A DNA stretch of 64,000 nt, taken from Corynespora cassiicola (lineage: Eukaryota > Ascomycota > Dothideomycetes > Pleosporales > Corynesporascaceae). The notes under the pieces are model-generated. The model searched no databases and was not told where the DNA came from. It saw nothing but the letters and a program-made list of their open reading frames with translations. The stretch lies in NCBI GenBank assembly GCA_022059125.1, contig JAEUWY010000020.1, positions 558,001 through 622,000 on the forward strand, written 5' to 3'. Of the stretch, positions 23,279-34,312 are shown in pieces (positions within the stretch are counted from its first letter, which is position 1; each line of letters begins with the position of its first letter). The translations under genes and the position numbers were made by a program.

Positions 23279-24918
23279 ATGACGACCGCAACACATAGCT
23301 TAGATGTCGAAGCAGTCCCGGCGACACCAGGAAAGGAGCTGAATGTTTCGGAACAGAAGGTAGATCGCGGCACAGACGATCACGTACCGTATTCGATCTT
23401 CACGCTGAACGAGAAGCGCTGCATCGTCTTTGCTCTAGCGTTTGCGGCCTTGTTCTCGCCGATCTCTTCGACAATCTATTATCCTGCGCTGAGTCTGATA
23501 GCTGATGATTTAGGTGTTTCTGATGCCCTCATCAACTTGACAATCACTACCTTCATGGTAAGCTATGTTACCCAAATAGGAAATTTCTCTCTAACGCTTT
23601 GTCAGATCTTCCAAGGCTTAGCGCCGGCCTTCATAGGAGCCTTCTCAGATGCCGAAGGCAGACGTCCGGCTTATGTCATCTGCTTCCTCGTGTATGTGGC
23701 AGCGAACATTGGACTCGCTTTGCAGACCAATTATGCCGCTCTCATGCTCCTCAGATGCCTTCAGAGCAGTGGCAGCAGTGGCCTTGTAGCAATTGCCATT
23801 GCGGTTGTGGCCGACATATCCACACCTCATGAGCGAGGGGGTTGGATGGGTTGGACTAATGCGGGAGGCATGTTGGGCCCAGTGTACGTTTGATCCACTT
23901 CATTCAAAACTGGAGTATACCTTGTTCTCGGATATTAACAAGAGGACGAAGTTTCGGGCCCATCATCGGTGGACTACTAAGTCAAAACCTAGGCTGGAGG
24001 TCCATCTTCTGGTTCCTAACCATTGCCAGTGGAGTCTATATGGTTTTGGTCGTTCTATTTTTCCCAGAAACTGGTAGAGCCGTCGTGGGCAATGGCTCAC
24101 ATCGCCCTCCAACGTGGAACGCCTCTCTCTTCGACCCTATTCTCAAAAAGAGAGTGGCTGCGGATCCTAGCATCAGTGGCCCGCCCATAGCACGTTTGCC
24201 TCTTCGCTTCCCGAATCCCATCCTCACGTTGGCACTTCTTTTTGACAAAGAGGCCAGTCTCATTCTGTTCTCTACCGGATTCCTCTTTGCAGGATTCTAC
24301 GGCCTCATGGCCGTTCTCCCCTCCCAGCTCGAACATATCTACGGCCTCAACTCTCTACAAATCGGCCTCGTCTTTCTCTCATCCGGTATAGGAGGTTCCA
24401 TCGCAGCCATCCTGACGGGCCGACTAATGGACTTCAACTTCCGACGCCACGCCCGCAAACTGGGGCTCGATCCGTCTGACACCCGCCGCCTACGCACGCT
24501 CTCCGCCTTCCCCATTGAGAAAGCTCGCATCGAGCTCGCCCTCCCCTTCATCGTTCTGGGTGCTTCCTCCGTCCTCTGCTTCGGCTGGGTCATGCACTTT
24601 CAAACGCATCTCTCGGGGCTCGTCGTTCTCATGTTTTTCGTTGGCCACTGTACCACGGGTGCGTTCACCATTTTGAGCACCTTGACGGTGGATTTGTTTC
24701 CGGAGAGGCCGGCGACGGCGACGGCGGCTAGTAATATGACTAGATGTTGGCTGGGGGCCGGGGCGTCTGCGGGGGTAGTGCCTCTGGTGGGGCGAATTGG
24801 GAATGGGTGGACGTTTACGGCGGTGGCGGCGTTGTGGCTATGTCTTTGCCCGCCACTTTTGGCAGTCATGCGGTATGGCCCTTCGATCAGGAAAAAGAAG
24901 GATGATCTGGACACGTAG
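23279..24918 (+). CDS. MFS drug:H+ antiporter, DHA1 family, QDR-like
   Basis: Three exons, 23279-23557, 23606-23883 and 23952-24918, give 507 residues. After a 50-residue polar N-terminus come 12 predicted helices in two halves with a central loop. Diagnostic stretches are SSTIYYPALSLIADDLGVS, INLTITTFM|IFQGLAPAF, motif A GAFSDAEGRRPAY, LRCLQSSGSSG, ADISTPHERGGWMG and FGPIIGGLLSQNLGWRSIFWF. These match the Qdr1-3/Aqr1 branch of yeast DHA1 transporters, which export drugs, weak acids or amino acids and polyamines; the substrate here is unknown. The first intron is only 48 nt and stop-free in frame, but splicing it restores the family sequence TFMIFQG. The 3' part becomes G-rich (24690-24840). 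Confidence 0.92.
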
Positions 24919-25248
24919 GAGGACACAGAATTGGTGAGAAATAACAATATTTCAAGGATGTTATTGATGATCTCTATCTCTTGCTAGGAAAGGTTTGCTA
25001 TTTGGGCTATAGACACCCCTCTATCATTAATCGGCTGCCACTCCCCTAACACAAACCTGTGAAATCGAACAATTTGTACGCAGCCGTGGTATATCATACA
25101 ATCAACTTTGTCTTACACTCCCACATTACAACCATGTCTAAATGACAGAATACACACCCATTCGACTCAGCGGCACCCAATCGCCACTATACACCAAGGC
25201 ATCATCCACATTAGATCCCAGCTCCCTTGTTCTCCTCCACGCATACAC
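24919..25248. other. Convergent 3' intergenic region
   Basis: 330 bp between the convergent QDR-like transporter and the minus-strand hypothetical gene. No feature was recognised. Confidence 0.4.
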
Positions 25249-25959
25249 TCACACCCTCCCAACATCAAACCCAAACAAAACCTCCCCCAAAACCCTCCTC
25301 TCCCATAACCCCTCCACCACCCCGTCATCCCTCTCCTTCCTCTTCCTATTCCCCCCACCCCTTCTCTTCTGCACCCTCGCACCCCGCACAACGCCCTCAC
25401 GCTCCCTCTTGCGCGCCAGAATGGCATCCCAGTCTCGTTCCATTTTTTCGGCGAAGTCGACGAGCGGGGGGTTCAGGAGCGCCATCTGTGTGGATTCGAG
25501 TGCTAGCGGGGAGGGGTCTGCGGTGGAGGAGGAGGGGTAGAGGAGGTCTGTGAAGGAGTCGATCCAGAAGGGGTTTCCGGTGAAGGGATTTATTGTGTTG
25601 GGGTTGGGGGTGGGTTGTTGGGAGGGGGGTGGGGAGGAGGAGAAGGAGCTGGAGGAGCTGGAAGCGTTGGAAGAGTTGAAGGAGTTGAAGTTAGACTTAG
25701 TGATTTCGCGGGGTGATTTCTCGTTATCTAGAGTCGTTGGCCTTTCGGTTGAGGTGTGGTTGAAGATGGGGTCGCGAGTTTCTGTGGAGTTGTGGAGCGT
25801 GTTAGCTACCTGTACTCGGTTGTTGCACCGGGTGATGCCTTCTGGTGTTTCGTCATCTGAGCCTGTTGATTTCTCGCATGATGCTCTGTGGCTTTCATTG
25901 GATTCTGACATCCCTGGATATTGCTGAAAGGTGGTGGAATGAATAGGTGTGGTACTCAT
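25249..25959 (-). CDS. Hypothetical Ser/Pro-rich protein with basic C-terminus
   Basis: A single open frame of 236 residues from an ATG at 25959 (MSTTPIHSTTFQQYPG). The middle contains a poly-Ser run and a Pro/Gln/Asn-rich stretch. It is followed by a more ordered block, NPFWIDSFTDLLYP, then LLNPPLVDFAEKMERDWDAI and a strongly basic segment (RKRERE, KRRGGGNRKRKERD) that could be a nuclear localisation signal. I recognise no family. The W/F/D/L pattern and the length of the frame make a real gene plausible, but low complexity and strand base skew could also keep a frame open. The frame extends 14 codons upstream only from a TTG. Convergent with the QDR-like transporter. Confidence 0.5.
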   Translation of the reverse strand: MSTTPIHSTTFQQYPGMSESNESHRASCEKSTGSDDETPEGITRCNNRVQVANTLHNSTETRDPIFNHTSTERPTTLDNEKSPREITKSNFNSFNSSNASSSSSSFSSSPPPSQQPTPNPNTINPFTGNPFWIDSFTDLLYPSSSTADPSPLALESTQMALLNPPLVDFAEKMERDWDAILARKREREGVVRGARVQKRRGGGNRKRKERDDGVVEGLWERRVLGEVLFGFDVGRV

Positions 25960-27647
25960 TTTATGTTGTAGGTACCGGACGGCGAGTGCAGGGCTGTGCA
26001 AAGCAGATGTGGCCAGTTGCTTGGGGGAATCGAGGGCGAGATGATGGAATTATTTATCCCTCGTTATGCTGTAGTTTGAAAGAGGTCGAAAGGCTTGTTC
26101 CAAAGAAGCGGTGGCGAAAGTGTAGAGGCTTGGAGGTTTATATGCCACGACTTTGATGAGGAAATGCCTCAGGGCAAGAGATTGCTGGGAACTAGCGAAG
26201 TACAAGTGGCGAGACTTTCGAGAAATGAGCAACACTTAAGTTTAATAAAAGTAGGATAGATCACATCCGGTAGCCTTGTTTCGTAATCCTCGTTGTTGGC
26301 ATCTGACAAGTGATGCGGCTCGCGGAACTAAATGACTAGTAGAGGATCAACCGCCAGTCGATTTGTGGAGCCTAGAATGTGTCCCAACAAAAAAGGCGTA
26401 CGAATAGAGAGTGGTGGAAGTAGAAAGAAAAAAAACCTGGCTGCTTGGTTTTGAGCATTCCGCGTGACGTGGGCTGTGGAGATGGTTCGCGACTGATTCA
26501 TCTCTAGGCAGAGATCATGTGGCGTGCCAGGCAGACACGGGCACGTGAGCCAAGCAGCAGATGTTCGGGTTTTGGATCATTCTGTACTAAAGAATTCTCT
26601 CCATAACCCTTGGAATTTGATTGATTACATTTGGTGCGTTTTAATGATCTCGCTTCTATCGTCGTCTCTTGGCCTTCCCCAGACTGTTTAAGGTTTTGAC
26701 ACATTTACAGCATAGGATGCCATAAATATTATTATTAGGTATCTTTTGAGATTACCTCGCAGAATTAGCAGTCTAAACACATCACTCCTCTCTTTTCATA
26801 AACGTTGCTTATAAGCTCAAAGATTTTAATTTATAGGCTAGCCTTAGTAAATGTTTAGAGATATGCTTGTTGGGTGCGACTTACCTAAAAGCCCTGATAT
26901 TCATTATAAAGTCCGCTTTTTTTTAAGCTTTTATAATATATATCGCTAGTTAAAGTGCTAGAAAGTCACAAGGAGGTGCGACGTAATTTAGTTGTAAGGC
27001 AGAGTAGAGCCACGGTAAGGGATATACATCCTCATATTCGAAAACCGTACTAGCTGCTGTAATTTTCACTAAAAAGACTCATATACATGCATTATTTTAT
27101 TGAGGAAGAGAGGCTCGTGGTAGATCTATGATAAAAGTTGTACTTGATATGAATCATGACTCCAAAAAGACCAGCCTGAAAGGTCTGAGCCAAATCTTGA
27201 TTGATCAAGAACTAACGAATTCAATAGGAGACAGCAGAGGAGAAAGACTAGATATTGATAGCGATAGAAATGATTGAGCATTACAACGAGAAGTCTGCTT
27301 TTTAAATGTGTCATACAAAGACGGAAACAAAGCCAGAGCTTGAAAACTACTTCTTCGCCTCACATGTGATGAACTTTGAAATTTACACAATTATCTGGGA
27401 CGATATCGGAGCTAAGATGCAAGTAGGAGAACAGTCCTCCTAGACTCAGCCTTGGCATCAAAGCTCGGGCCACAGATGCGCGGCTCATGTTGCCTTGTAG
27501 CTCCAGCTCCAGTACACACTCAACACCACCGAGCTTCTCCTCCAACTCGCACGATCCTCTCTGCTACTTTTCAACTGGCTTTTATTCTGTGAACCCCCAA
27601 GTCCAACCGCCCCCCGTCTTCCTTCTTCTTCACCGACACTAGTCAAA
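25960..27647. other. Gene-free stretch with AT-rich core
   Basis: No recognisable coding sequence on either strand. The core is markedly AT-rich compared with the rest of the window (see the separate entry at 26701-27120). The last 200 bp before PUP2 are normal in composition and pyrimidine-rich, as expected for its promoter. Confidence 0.5.
26701..27120. repeat. AT-rich island, possible decayed repeat
   Basis: A hand count over 26701-27000 gives about 100 G+C in 300 bases (33%), while surrounding genes are above 50%. TA dinucleotides are abundant and stops occur in all frames. This fits an old transposon fragment eroded by repeat-induced point mutation (RIP) or a small AT-rich isochore block. 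No terminal repeats or coding remnant were identified, so the origin is an inference. Confidence 0.4.
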
Positions 27648-28731
27648 ATGGTATGCCCCAGCTTAAACCCCCGCCGGAGCTCAGTTCGCTGATTAGAACA
27701 GTTCATAGCACGAAGCGAATATGGTATGCAAGCCCGGACTGTATCCTGAGGACCAAAAGTGCTAACGCCGTTCCTACAGATCGTGGAATCAAGTTCGTAG
27801 CCCCACCACCGCTCCGCCAACCCACGTAAACTTACCTACTCCGCAGCACCTTCTCCCCCGAAGGCCGTCTCTTCCAAGTCGAATACTCCCTAGAGGCCAT
27901 CAAGCTGGGCTCAACAGCGATAGGCGTACGTCCCCGACCCTCGGCCACACCCCCAGCGCCCGTCCCGTCCCGCCATTCCCCCCACCCCCCACCGTCATAC
28001 ATCCAGACTCACAATCCCACACAGGTTGCAACCGGCGATGGCGTAATCCTCGGAGTCGAGAAGCGCGTGACGTCGACGCTCCTCGAGACCAGCTCCGTCG
28101 AGAAGATTGTCGAGATTGACCGCCACATTGGCTGCGCCATGTCGGGGCTGCAGGCCGACGCACGAAGCATGGTGGAGCACGCGCGGGTCGAGTCGCAGAA
28201 CCACGCCTTCAACTACGCAGAGCCGCTGCGCGTCGAGAGCTGTACGCAGGCGATATGCGACCTGGCGCTGCGGTTTGGTGAGGGCGCGGAGGGCGAGGAG
28301 AGCATCATGTCAAGACCGTTTGGTGTCGCGCTGCTGATTGCGGGCTACGACGAGGATGGTCCGAGTCTGTACGTACTATTTGGCTGACCCCCCGGACCAC
28401 ATACTCCCCCAGCAAGCAAGCAAGCAGACCAACAGAAATGCTGATTTGAACAAGGTACCACGCCGAACCCTCCGGCACCTTCTACCGCTACGACGCCAAA
28501 GCCATCGGCTCCGGCTCTGAGGGCGCCCAGGCCGAGCTCCAGAACGAATTCCACAAGTCCCTCACCCTCCCCGAGGCCGAGGTGCTCGTTCTCAAGACGC
28601 TGAAGCAGGTCATGGAAGAGAAGCTGGACAGCAAGAATGTGCAGTTGGCGAGCGTGACCAAGGACAAGGGCTTCAGGATCTACACCGACGCGGAGATGGA
28701 GGAGGTTGTCGGAAGGCTGCCCACCAACTAA
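27648..28731 (+). CDS. PUP2: 20S proteasome subunit alpha-5 (Pup2/PSMA5)
   Basis: Six coding exons: 27648-27650, 27702-27723, 27780-27792, 27847-27925, 28025-28368 and 28455-28731, giving 245 residues. The first coding exon is the ATG alone; exons 2 and 3 are 22 and 13 nt. Splicing gives [20 protein letters not shown], then [19 protein letters not shown], the signature of alpha-type subunits, and [61 protein letters not shown] and [25 protein letters not shown], characteristic of alpha-5. The subunit forms part of the outer ring that gates entry of substrates into the core particle. Reconstruction of the canonical N-terminus from four small exons strongly supports the model. Length matches the family. 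Convergent with QCR10. Confidence 0.96.
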
Positions 28732-29251
28732 ACCATTGGCCCCTCACTTTGTGGTGGTGGTTGTGCGGTGGGCGCGTCAAGACATGTTGCGTTTCCTGTC
28801 CCGTGATGGGTCCAGGATGGATGGATGGATTGGTGTAGGGAGGGGGATCCGAGTGCGGAATGTTTCTGCATCTCTCATGATGAACGCAGCTATGCCAAAA
28901 TAGAGAGAAATAATCCAATGATGCATGGACATTCCGCGGAATCAATGAGTTGCTCGTAACGGGATGGAAACACGACATTGGCGACGGGAGGCTTCACACA
29001 TGACAATCGCAAGATCCACCCTGAACAGAAGGAAATCTATTCTTCTTCCTCTTCAATAAACCGCCCCCTCCATCGCCGTCGCCGCTAATATACAGCATGC
29101 CGAACAATATCTGGACTGTGGTGGTATTTCTTGCGTGCTATGTATAATACACTCGGTCCCTCTATCTCTCTCTCCGGTCCACATCCCACCTCCTCAACAT
29201 CATCAGCAGCAGCAACATGGGCCTCTGCCCATGGACACAAAAACGAGGTGT
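28732..29251. other. Convergent 3' intergenic region PUP2 / QCR10
   Basis: Both 3' untranslated regions lie here. No further feature was recognised. Confidence 0.4.
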
Positions 29252-30084
29252 TTAGAAGGGGTTGTCCTCGGGGGCGATCTCCTTCTTGAAGAACTCGCCG
29301 ATGAAGGGGACCTTGAGGATGATGTCGTCGCGCACGCGGGGCACCTCGGCGAAGAACCAGAGGGCGAAGAAGCCGGCAACGCCACCGAAGCCAGCGGCGA
29401 GACCACCACTGCAAGATTGGTAAGTATGGCGCCATGTAGATGTGGATGATGTGCAGCAGGTGGAAAAGATGCCAACATGTGGGCGTCCAATCTAGTATGG
29501 AGGGGGGGGGGATGAGGGTTTACGTACGCCTTGTAGAGAGTCTGAGCGGTGATGCCGTGGAAGTTGCGCTGGATGGTGTACCTAATCCGAGGTGGTTAGC
29601 CAGGCCATACTCCAAGATTTGGTTCCGAGCTTGCGTCCTCCGTTCAGCCGCATCGCATCTCCGTATCCGCAATTGTTGGCCCACACTCTTGACGAAGCTG
29701 TTGAGCTGCCGCGTGCTGCTCTCCCCACCGCCGCATCTCCGTCCCCTCGCTGCGCGGCAGCTCAACAAAGCTCCTCCCTTCTCCCCCATCATCTCACATC
29801 CCGCATCCCGGCGTGGTAGAGAAAAAACAGATCAGGCACGTACTTGGGCGCGAAGGGACTCCTGTAGGCAGTGTAGGGGCTGCGCATAGACTGTACCGCA
29901 GGTTAGCCAGCATATCCCACGGCTTGTGATCCCAATTGCGCCCTCGGTCCTCCCCCATCGATCCATGCGTTCCTTGTTTTTTTCCCTCTGGTTCTCAACG
30001 TCCAATTGGGGCGTCAATGGCTCGTACCTGGAAAGCGGGCGTCTTGGCTTGGACGCCGGGGGGCGTGGGCTTGACGGACGACAT
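29252..30084 (-). CDS. QCR10: Ubiquinol-cytochrome c reductase subunit 10 (complex III)
   Basis: Four exons on the minus strand: 30084-30028, 29890-29844, 29581-29528 and 29408-29252, giving 104 residues. The start is MSSVKPTPPGVQAKTPAFQ, joined to SMRSPYTAYRSPFAPK|YTIQRNFHGITAQTLYKA|GGLAAGFGGVAGF. One helix (about 59-78, AAGFGGVAGFFALWFFAEV) is followed by PRVRDDIILKVPFIGEFF and the C-terminal PEDNPF. Yeast Qcr10 has the same arrangement (one helix, then a KIPLLG-like and a PPEDKP-like ending), so I assign it as this small non-catalytic subunit of the cytochrome bc1 complex, which sits at the edge of the dimer near the Rieske protein in the inner mitochondrial membrane. It is longer than the 77-residue yeast protein because of its N-terminus. 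The second intron is long (262 nt). Confidence 0.85.
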
Positions 30085-30788
30085 GGTTGCGGCGGGATGT
30101 GTGGGTGTCGGGGTGGAATTCGCTGGCGATGGGACGACGGTTGATGGGAGGTTTGAAGGGTGAGTGACGCCCGGGCCGGGAGTTGGAGGGCTTGGCGCGA
30201 GGTGAGGGCTTGTGGCCAATGGGAGGGGGCGGGATTATTCGGGTCAGTGATATCACGTGATGATAGTTTGGGCGTTTACACCTTGTACCCGAGAGTTAGA
30301 GGGGATATTCTTTGGGAAATATCTGTGAAAGACTCCTTGTTTTAAAACGTTAGAGGTGTGGGGATGGTGGTATCTAGACTTGACGGGTCACTGTCCTAAG
30401 AACGAAGGTTTCTTTACATGCCCAGGCGGGCACCTCACCAGCACTCCAAAAGATATTGAGAGCATCTTGAACGTAGTTTTGATGTGACTTCTATTAATAA
30501 TATTAAGCTGTACTTTTATCCATGCCTCGTTGACCAAATTATTATGCTCCTTCCTAATCTTTGATATCCCCGTCTCAATCTGTCTAGGACCTAATGCAAC
30601 CACCAACGCCAGTCCTGGTATATGTACTTTTCCCTGAACGCCTTTCGCACCCAAACATAAGATTCGTAAAACCATCAATCCAGAGAAAAGAAGCAACAAA
30701 CTCACACCCATAAAAGCCATCTTCGCGTTGACCCAACTCTTCCCTTCCATCCCCTCCCTTCTGTCCCAACTCTCACGAGCAAAGACTC
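30085..30788. other. Intergenic between QCR10 and the second DHA1 transporter
   Basis: Promoter of QCR10 and 3' end of the minus-strand transporter. It contains a slightly AT-richer stretch around 30480-30560. A 134-codon minus-strand frame at 30388-30792 overlaps the transporter end and starts within low-information sequence, so it is not called. Confidence 0.4.
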
Positions 30789-32682
30789 TCAAACACCATT
30801 ATCGCCCGCCTTTCTGGCCGCCTTCTTCTCGTCAATGCCATCGCGCCACTTCTTCCCATACAAGGTCGTCACATACGTCGCCACGGTCGCAACAACGAGA
30901 AACAAGGCAGAAATGGTAGAAAACCATCCCACGCCAATGACGCGCACAGCAGGCAGACAAGCCGCCGAACCCGCCGCAGCAAACAGATATCGAACCATGT
31001 AGTTTCCGGCTATATCATCGTTAGCACACCAAACCCACATGATGTGTCAGAAACAGCGATGGTGGAAAGAGGGCCAAGGGGATAAGAAGGGGAGAAGAAC
31101 ATACCAACCACCTCCGCACTCCTCTCCTGCATGACATCCAAACAATACGTATTCAAACTCGGAAAACAGAACAACTGGGCCACCCCCTGCAAGAACATCA
31201 TCACCACCGGCAACGCCACGCCCCCCACGCGCTTCTCAACGCTCCACCCGTACACGAGCATGCACGCCGGAATCACAACGCCCATGAAGGCCAGGCAGCT
31301 CCGAAGCCGGTCCTCCGCTTCGCGCCGCCCCTTGATGCGGATCCACTTCTTGACCACGTGGTCGGCCCAGCGGCCCCCGAAGAAGGTGCCGACCAGGTAG
31401 CCGCAGCCCGGCGCGATGTAGAAGAGGCCGGATTGGAGGGGCGAGGTTAGGGCGAAGCGCGGGTTTAGGACGTAGCGGATGGGGGTTAGGAGGGAGTACA
31501 TGTTCCAGACGAGGGAGGAGGATGCTAGAGCCTGTGCGGTACCGTAAGAATGCGAGAATGCGGGATGGGGGAAGGGGGGGTGAAGACGTACGACGGTGAG
31601 GAGGTTGGGGTAGCGGTATAGACGGATTACGCGGAAGGGATTGAGCCATTGCCACATTTTGCCGGCCTTTTGGGAGGGGGCAAGGCCTTGGAGTTCGTCG
31701 GCGCGCTTGTAGTGGATGGTTTCGGGTTGGAGGAAGATTACGAGGAGGGTGGCGGTGCCGGCGAGGGCGGTTTGGAGCCAGAATATGTCGCGCCAGCTGC
31801 GGAAGGTGACGATTATGCCGCCGATGAAGGGCCCTGGGAGAGCGTTAGTGGAAGCTGGTTGTCTGTGGTGGAAGGAATGGGGATTACCTAGAGCGGGTCC
31901 GATGAGGGTTCCACTCATGAACCAACCCAGAGCTGTACCTCTTTCGGTCTATTGTTTGTTAATGTACAGGCCAAATGGCGTCGTGGGAAGTGGTGCGGCT
32001 TACTGGCTTATACATGTCTCCAATAACGCTCGACCCAATGACCAAGAAAGCTGTCCCTTGAAAAGCAGTAAGGATACGGAATACAAAGAACGAAGCCAAG
32101 TTAGGAGCTAGAGCGGTGCCAATAGAAAAGGCAAAGAACAGAGCCGCACTGGCTGCGGAAACCTACATTGTCCATGTTAGTCTTGCATTTGCATCGAATA
32201 CGCCACGGCCAAGCCACACCAAGACGGATGCAAGCAGATATATTCAGGTCGATGCGTACCCATTTTCTTCCATATATATTGCCAAAAGGTCCGTAGAAAC
32301 ACGGACTGATGCCCATGAACAGCATGTACATTGCGTTGGACAAGTTGATAATGGATCCATCGCATTGGAAAGTTTCCGCCACCTCAGGCACAGCAGACAA
32401 GACAGTCGTCGACGATACGGGAGCGAGAAAACTACAAAAGGACAGGACGGCTGTGACAACCTTCTTGCGGCGCTCCGAGAATCGGTTGTAGATTTCATCG
32501 GCGTCTCCCGTGACAGTGTAACCGACATTTGCCATGTCATGGTTGCTCATGGTCGACACGGTAGGCTCCAGTCGTAGGCGGTTGCTATCCTCTGGTATGA
32601 TGGATGCATACTGTTTTTCAGATTGTGGGCCAGGGCCAGGACCATTGGGTGCTGACGATGATGAAGCGTTGGGCTCTGACAT
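30789..32682 (-). CDS. MFS transporter, DHA1-type multidrug/solute:H+ antiporter
   Basis: Six exons on the minus strand: 32682-32260, 32162-32004, 31948-31888, 31833-31592, 31531-31105 and 31009-30789, giving 510 residues. The cytosolic N-terminus (about 75 residues, Ser/Pro/Gly-rich) precedes 12 helices. Family stretches are SFLAPVSSTTVLSAVPEVAE, INLSNAMYMLFMGISP, motif A GPFGNIYGRKWV, FFVFRILTAFQGTAF, IGDMYKP|TERGTALGWFMSG, LIGPALG|PFIGGIIV and FRSWRDIFWLQTALAG. Every exon join preserves frame and restores a family motif. It belongs with fungal DHA1 exporters; the substrate is unknown and no biosynthetic cluster surrounds it. It is not a recent duplicate of the transporter at 23.3 kb, since the sequences differ throughout. 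Confidence 0.9.
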
Positions 32683-33502
32683 GGTGGAAACTCATGAAAT
32701 TCGAAGACGACAAGGGCAACGACAGACGAGAGTTGAATAGACTGGAGGGGAATTGGAGAAGATGTTTTCTTTGCTCTTCACGAGAGAGAGTAGACTATGA
32801 AATAGCTGCCCAAGGAACGGAAGAGTGCAGGTTAGTGACTCAGTACTGTCGAGATGGCAAACCGTTGGTTTTCAGTCTTCACAGAAAGCCCGCGCACCGT
32901 ATCTCTGTCGCGTTAGCGCGTTTAGAAGAGATAGAATAGGCATGTTTGCGGCGCTTTGCCGTCATAACCGACCCCAAAGGGACGCTTTTCCGCGAAGATT
33001 TTCATAGCCGGCCGATAAGGCGGCATTTCCGATGGTCGGAGTACAGCGAAACGCATCGGAATAAACGCTGCCGACCCCTAGTTCGGAATGATTCAGCAGT
33101 ATTGTGCCTCTGCTATTGGTGACATGTGGCGGTTGAGGAAAAGCTGGAGGAAAAGTTCGGCGAGGCACCGTAGTTGCAGCGCGGTGAGAAGAGCGAGCAA
33201 TCTGTGGGGAAGGATTTCCAGTCATTGAGCAATCTTGGCAAGCACGTGAAGAAAGTTGGAGAAATCGCGCGCTGGCGATGGAATAGACTCGTACGAGAAC
33301 TATGGACAAATATGTGGGCAGCGAGCCCTACTGGTCATTTATATACTCGTATGCGAGTTCCAAGTGTAGTCTTCTCTTTACTCTGGGGAGCCGTTACCAA
33401 ACTCCAGGTCCCAAAATCAACCCGACCTTATCGATAGTGTCCCAGTGATGCCGTAAACGCCAAAGCAATGCAATGTTGTGGATTTTCGTTGAGTCTTGGA
33501 GG
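32683..33502. other. Intergenic, promoter of the DHA1 transporter
   Basis: Holds the transporter's upstream region and the 3' end of the next minus-strand gene. No gene was recognised. Confidence 0.4.
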
Positions 33503-33994
33503 TCATATGCTGAGTCGGTCTAGGCTCAGCCGGTCTACGCTTCGCTGTCGTTTCACCATGCCCAGCTTGTAGAATTTCTCTTCGCCAGCCGCAGTACGGC
33601 CCCCGATGTACCATTTCTCGGCACCCATGACCTCGTTGAAGCCTTCTGACGAGCTATCAGAACCTCTTCGATCCCTCCTCGAGGCGCCGGGTATCGGAAA
33701 GGCCTTGGTTGTGGGCGACGTGGACCGGTGGTAGGGCGGTGCGTGCTGTCGTGTGGGTTGGAACTGGCCAGTCGCCTGAACAGCGGCCGTCGTAGCACCC
33801 GACGATGGTGCCGTAGACTTTGTTGTTATCGTCCGGGCCGCCGGAGTGCCGTGTGCGCCATTTTGGGATGGCGATGTGGGAGTGTGGGAGTATGAAGATG
33901 CGGTCGCGGTGGGCGAGGTTGCGGCTTTTTGTATGGCTGACTGGGCGCGGAAAGCCGCAAGGAAGTTTGAGAAGAAGGGTCTATTCGTGCTCAT
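33503..33994 (-). CDS. Small conserved-looking hypothetical protein, disordered with ordered C-terminus
   Basis: Open frame of 163 residues from the ATG at 33994 (MSTNRPFFSNFLAAFRAQSA); an upstream in-frame ATG at 34045 would give 180 residues. An amphipathic N-terminal segment is followed by a long Thr/Ser/Pro/Ala-rich stretch with several SP/TP sites. The protein closes with a compact, non-repetitive block: GFNEVMGAEKWYIGGRT, EEKFYKLGMVKRQRS and a duplicated RLSLDRLSI. The contrast between low-complexity middle and crisp ends argues for a real protein. I do not recognise a named family or a function. The basic-Arg-x-x-Ser context (KRQRS, DRLS) would suit basophilic kinases, which is inference only. 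Confidence 0.6.
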   Translation of the reverse strand: MSTNRPFFSNFLAAFRAQSAIQKAATSPTATASSYSHTPTSPSQNGAHGTPAARTITTKSTAPSSGATTAAVQATGQFQPTRQHAPPYHRSTSPTTKAFPIPGASRRDRRGSDSSSEGFNEVMGAEKWYIGGRTAAGEEKFYKLGMVKRQRSVDRLSLDRLSI

Positions 33995-34275
33995 GTTGGA
34001 GTCGGGAGTCCGCCCGGAATGGGAGTGCGACCGGTCGCGGTGCATCAAAGCGTGCACCTCCCCAGATGTTCGAGTCTGAGGAAGCGCTGGGAAGGGCTTA
34101 CAGCGTGGTTACCGCTTGCGGTGATGTTTGGAGCACCGCGGTCGCCTGCAGCGGGCCGGGTTGTGTATGCCCGGCGGCTTCGAGAGGCGGCTTGGGCTAT
34201 GCCGGACCGGCCGCGAGCGTGACGGTGACGTAGAGATGGGATGCGCAGAGGCTGAGGACGGGTAGAGGCAGGGTG

Positions 34276-34312
34276 GAGCAGAGGGGAGCAGAGCAGAGCA
34301 GAGCAGAGCAGC
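34276..34312. repeat. Short AGAGC tandem repeat
   Basis: GAGCAG/AGAGC units are repeated about six times. Together with 34614-34651, which carries the complementary CTGCT/CTCTG pattern, it forms imperfect inverted arms about 300 bp apart. Confidence 0.7.
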
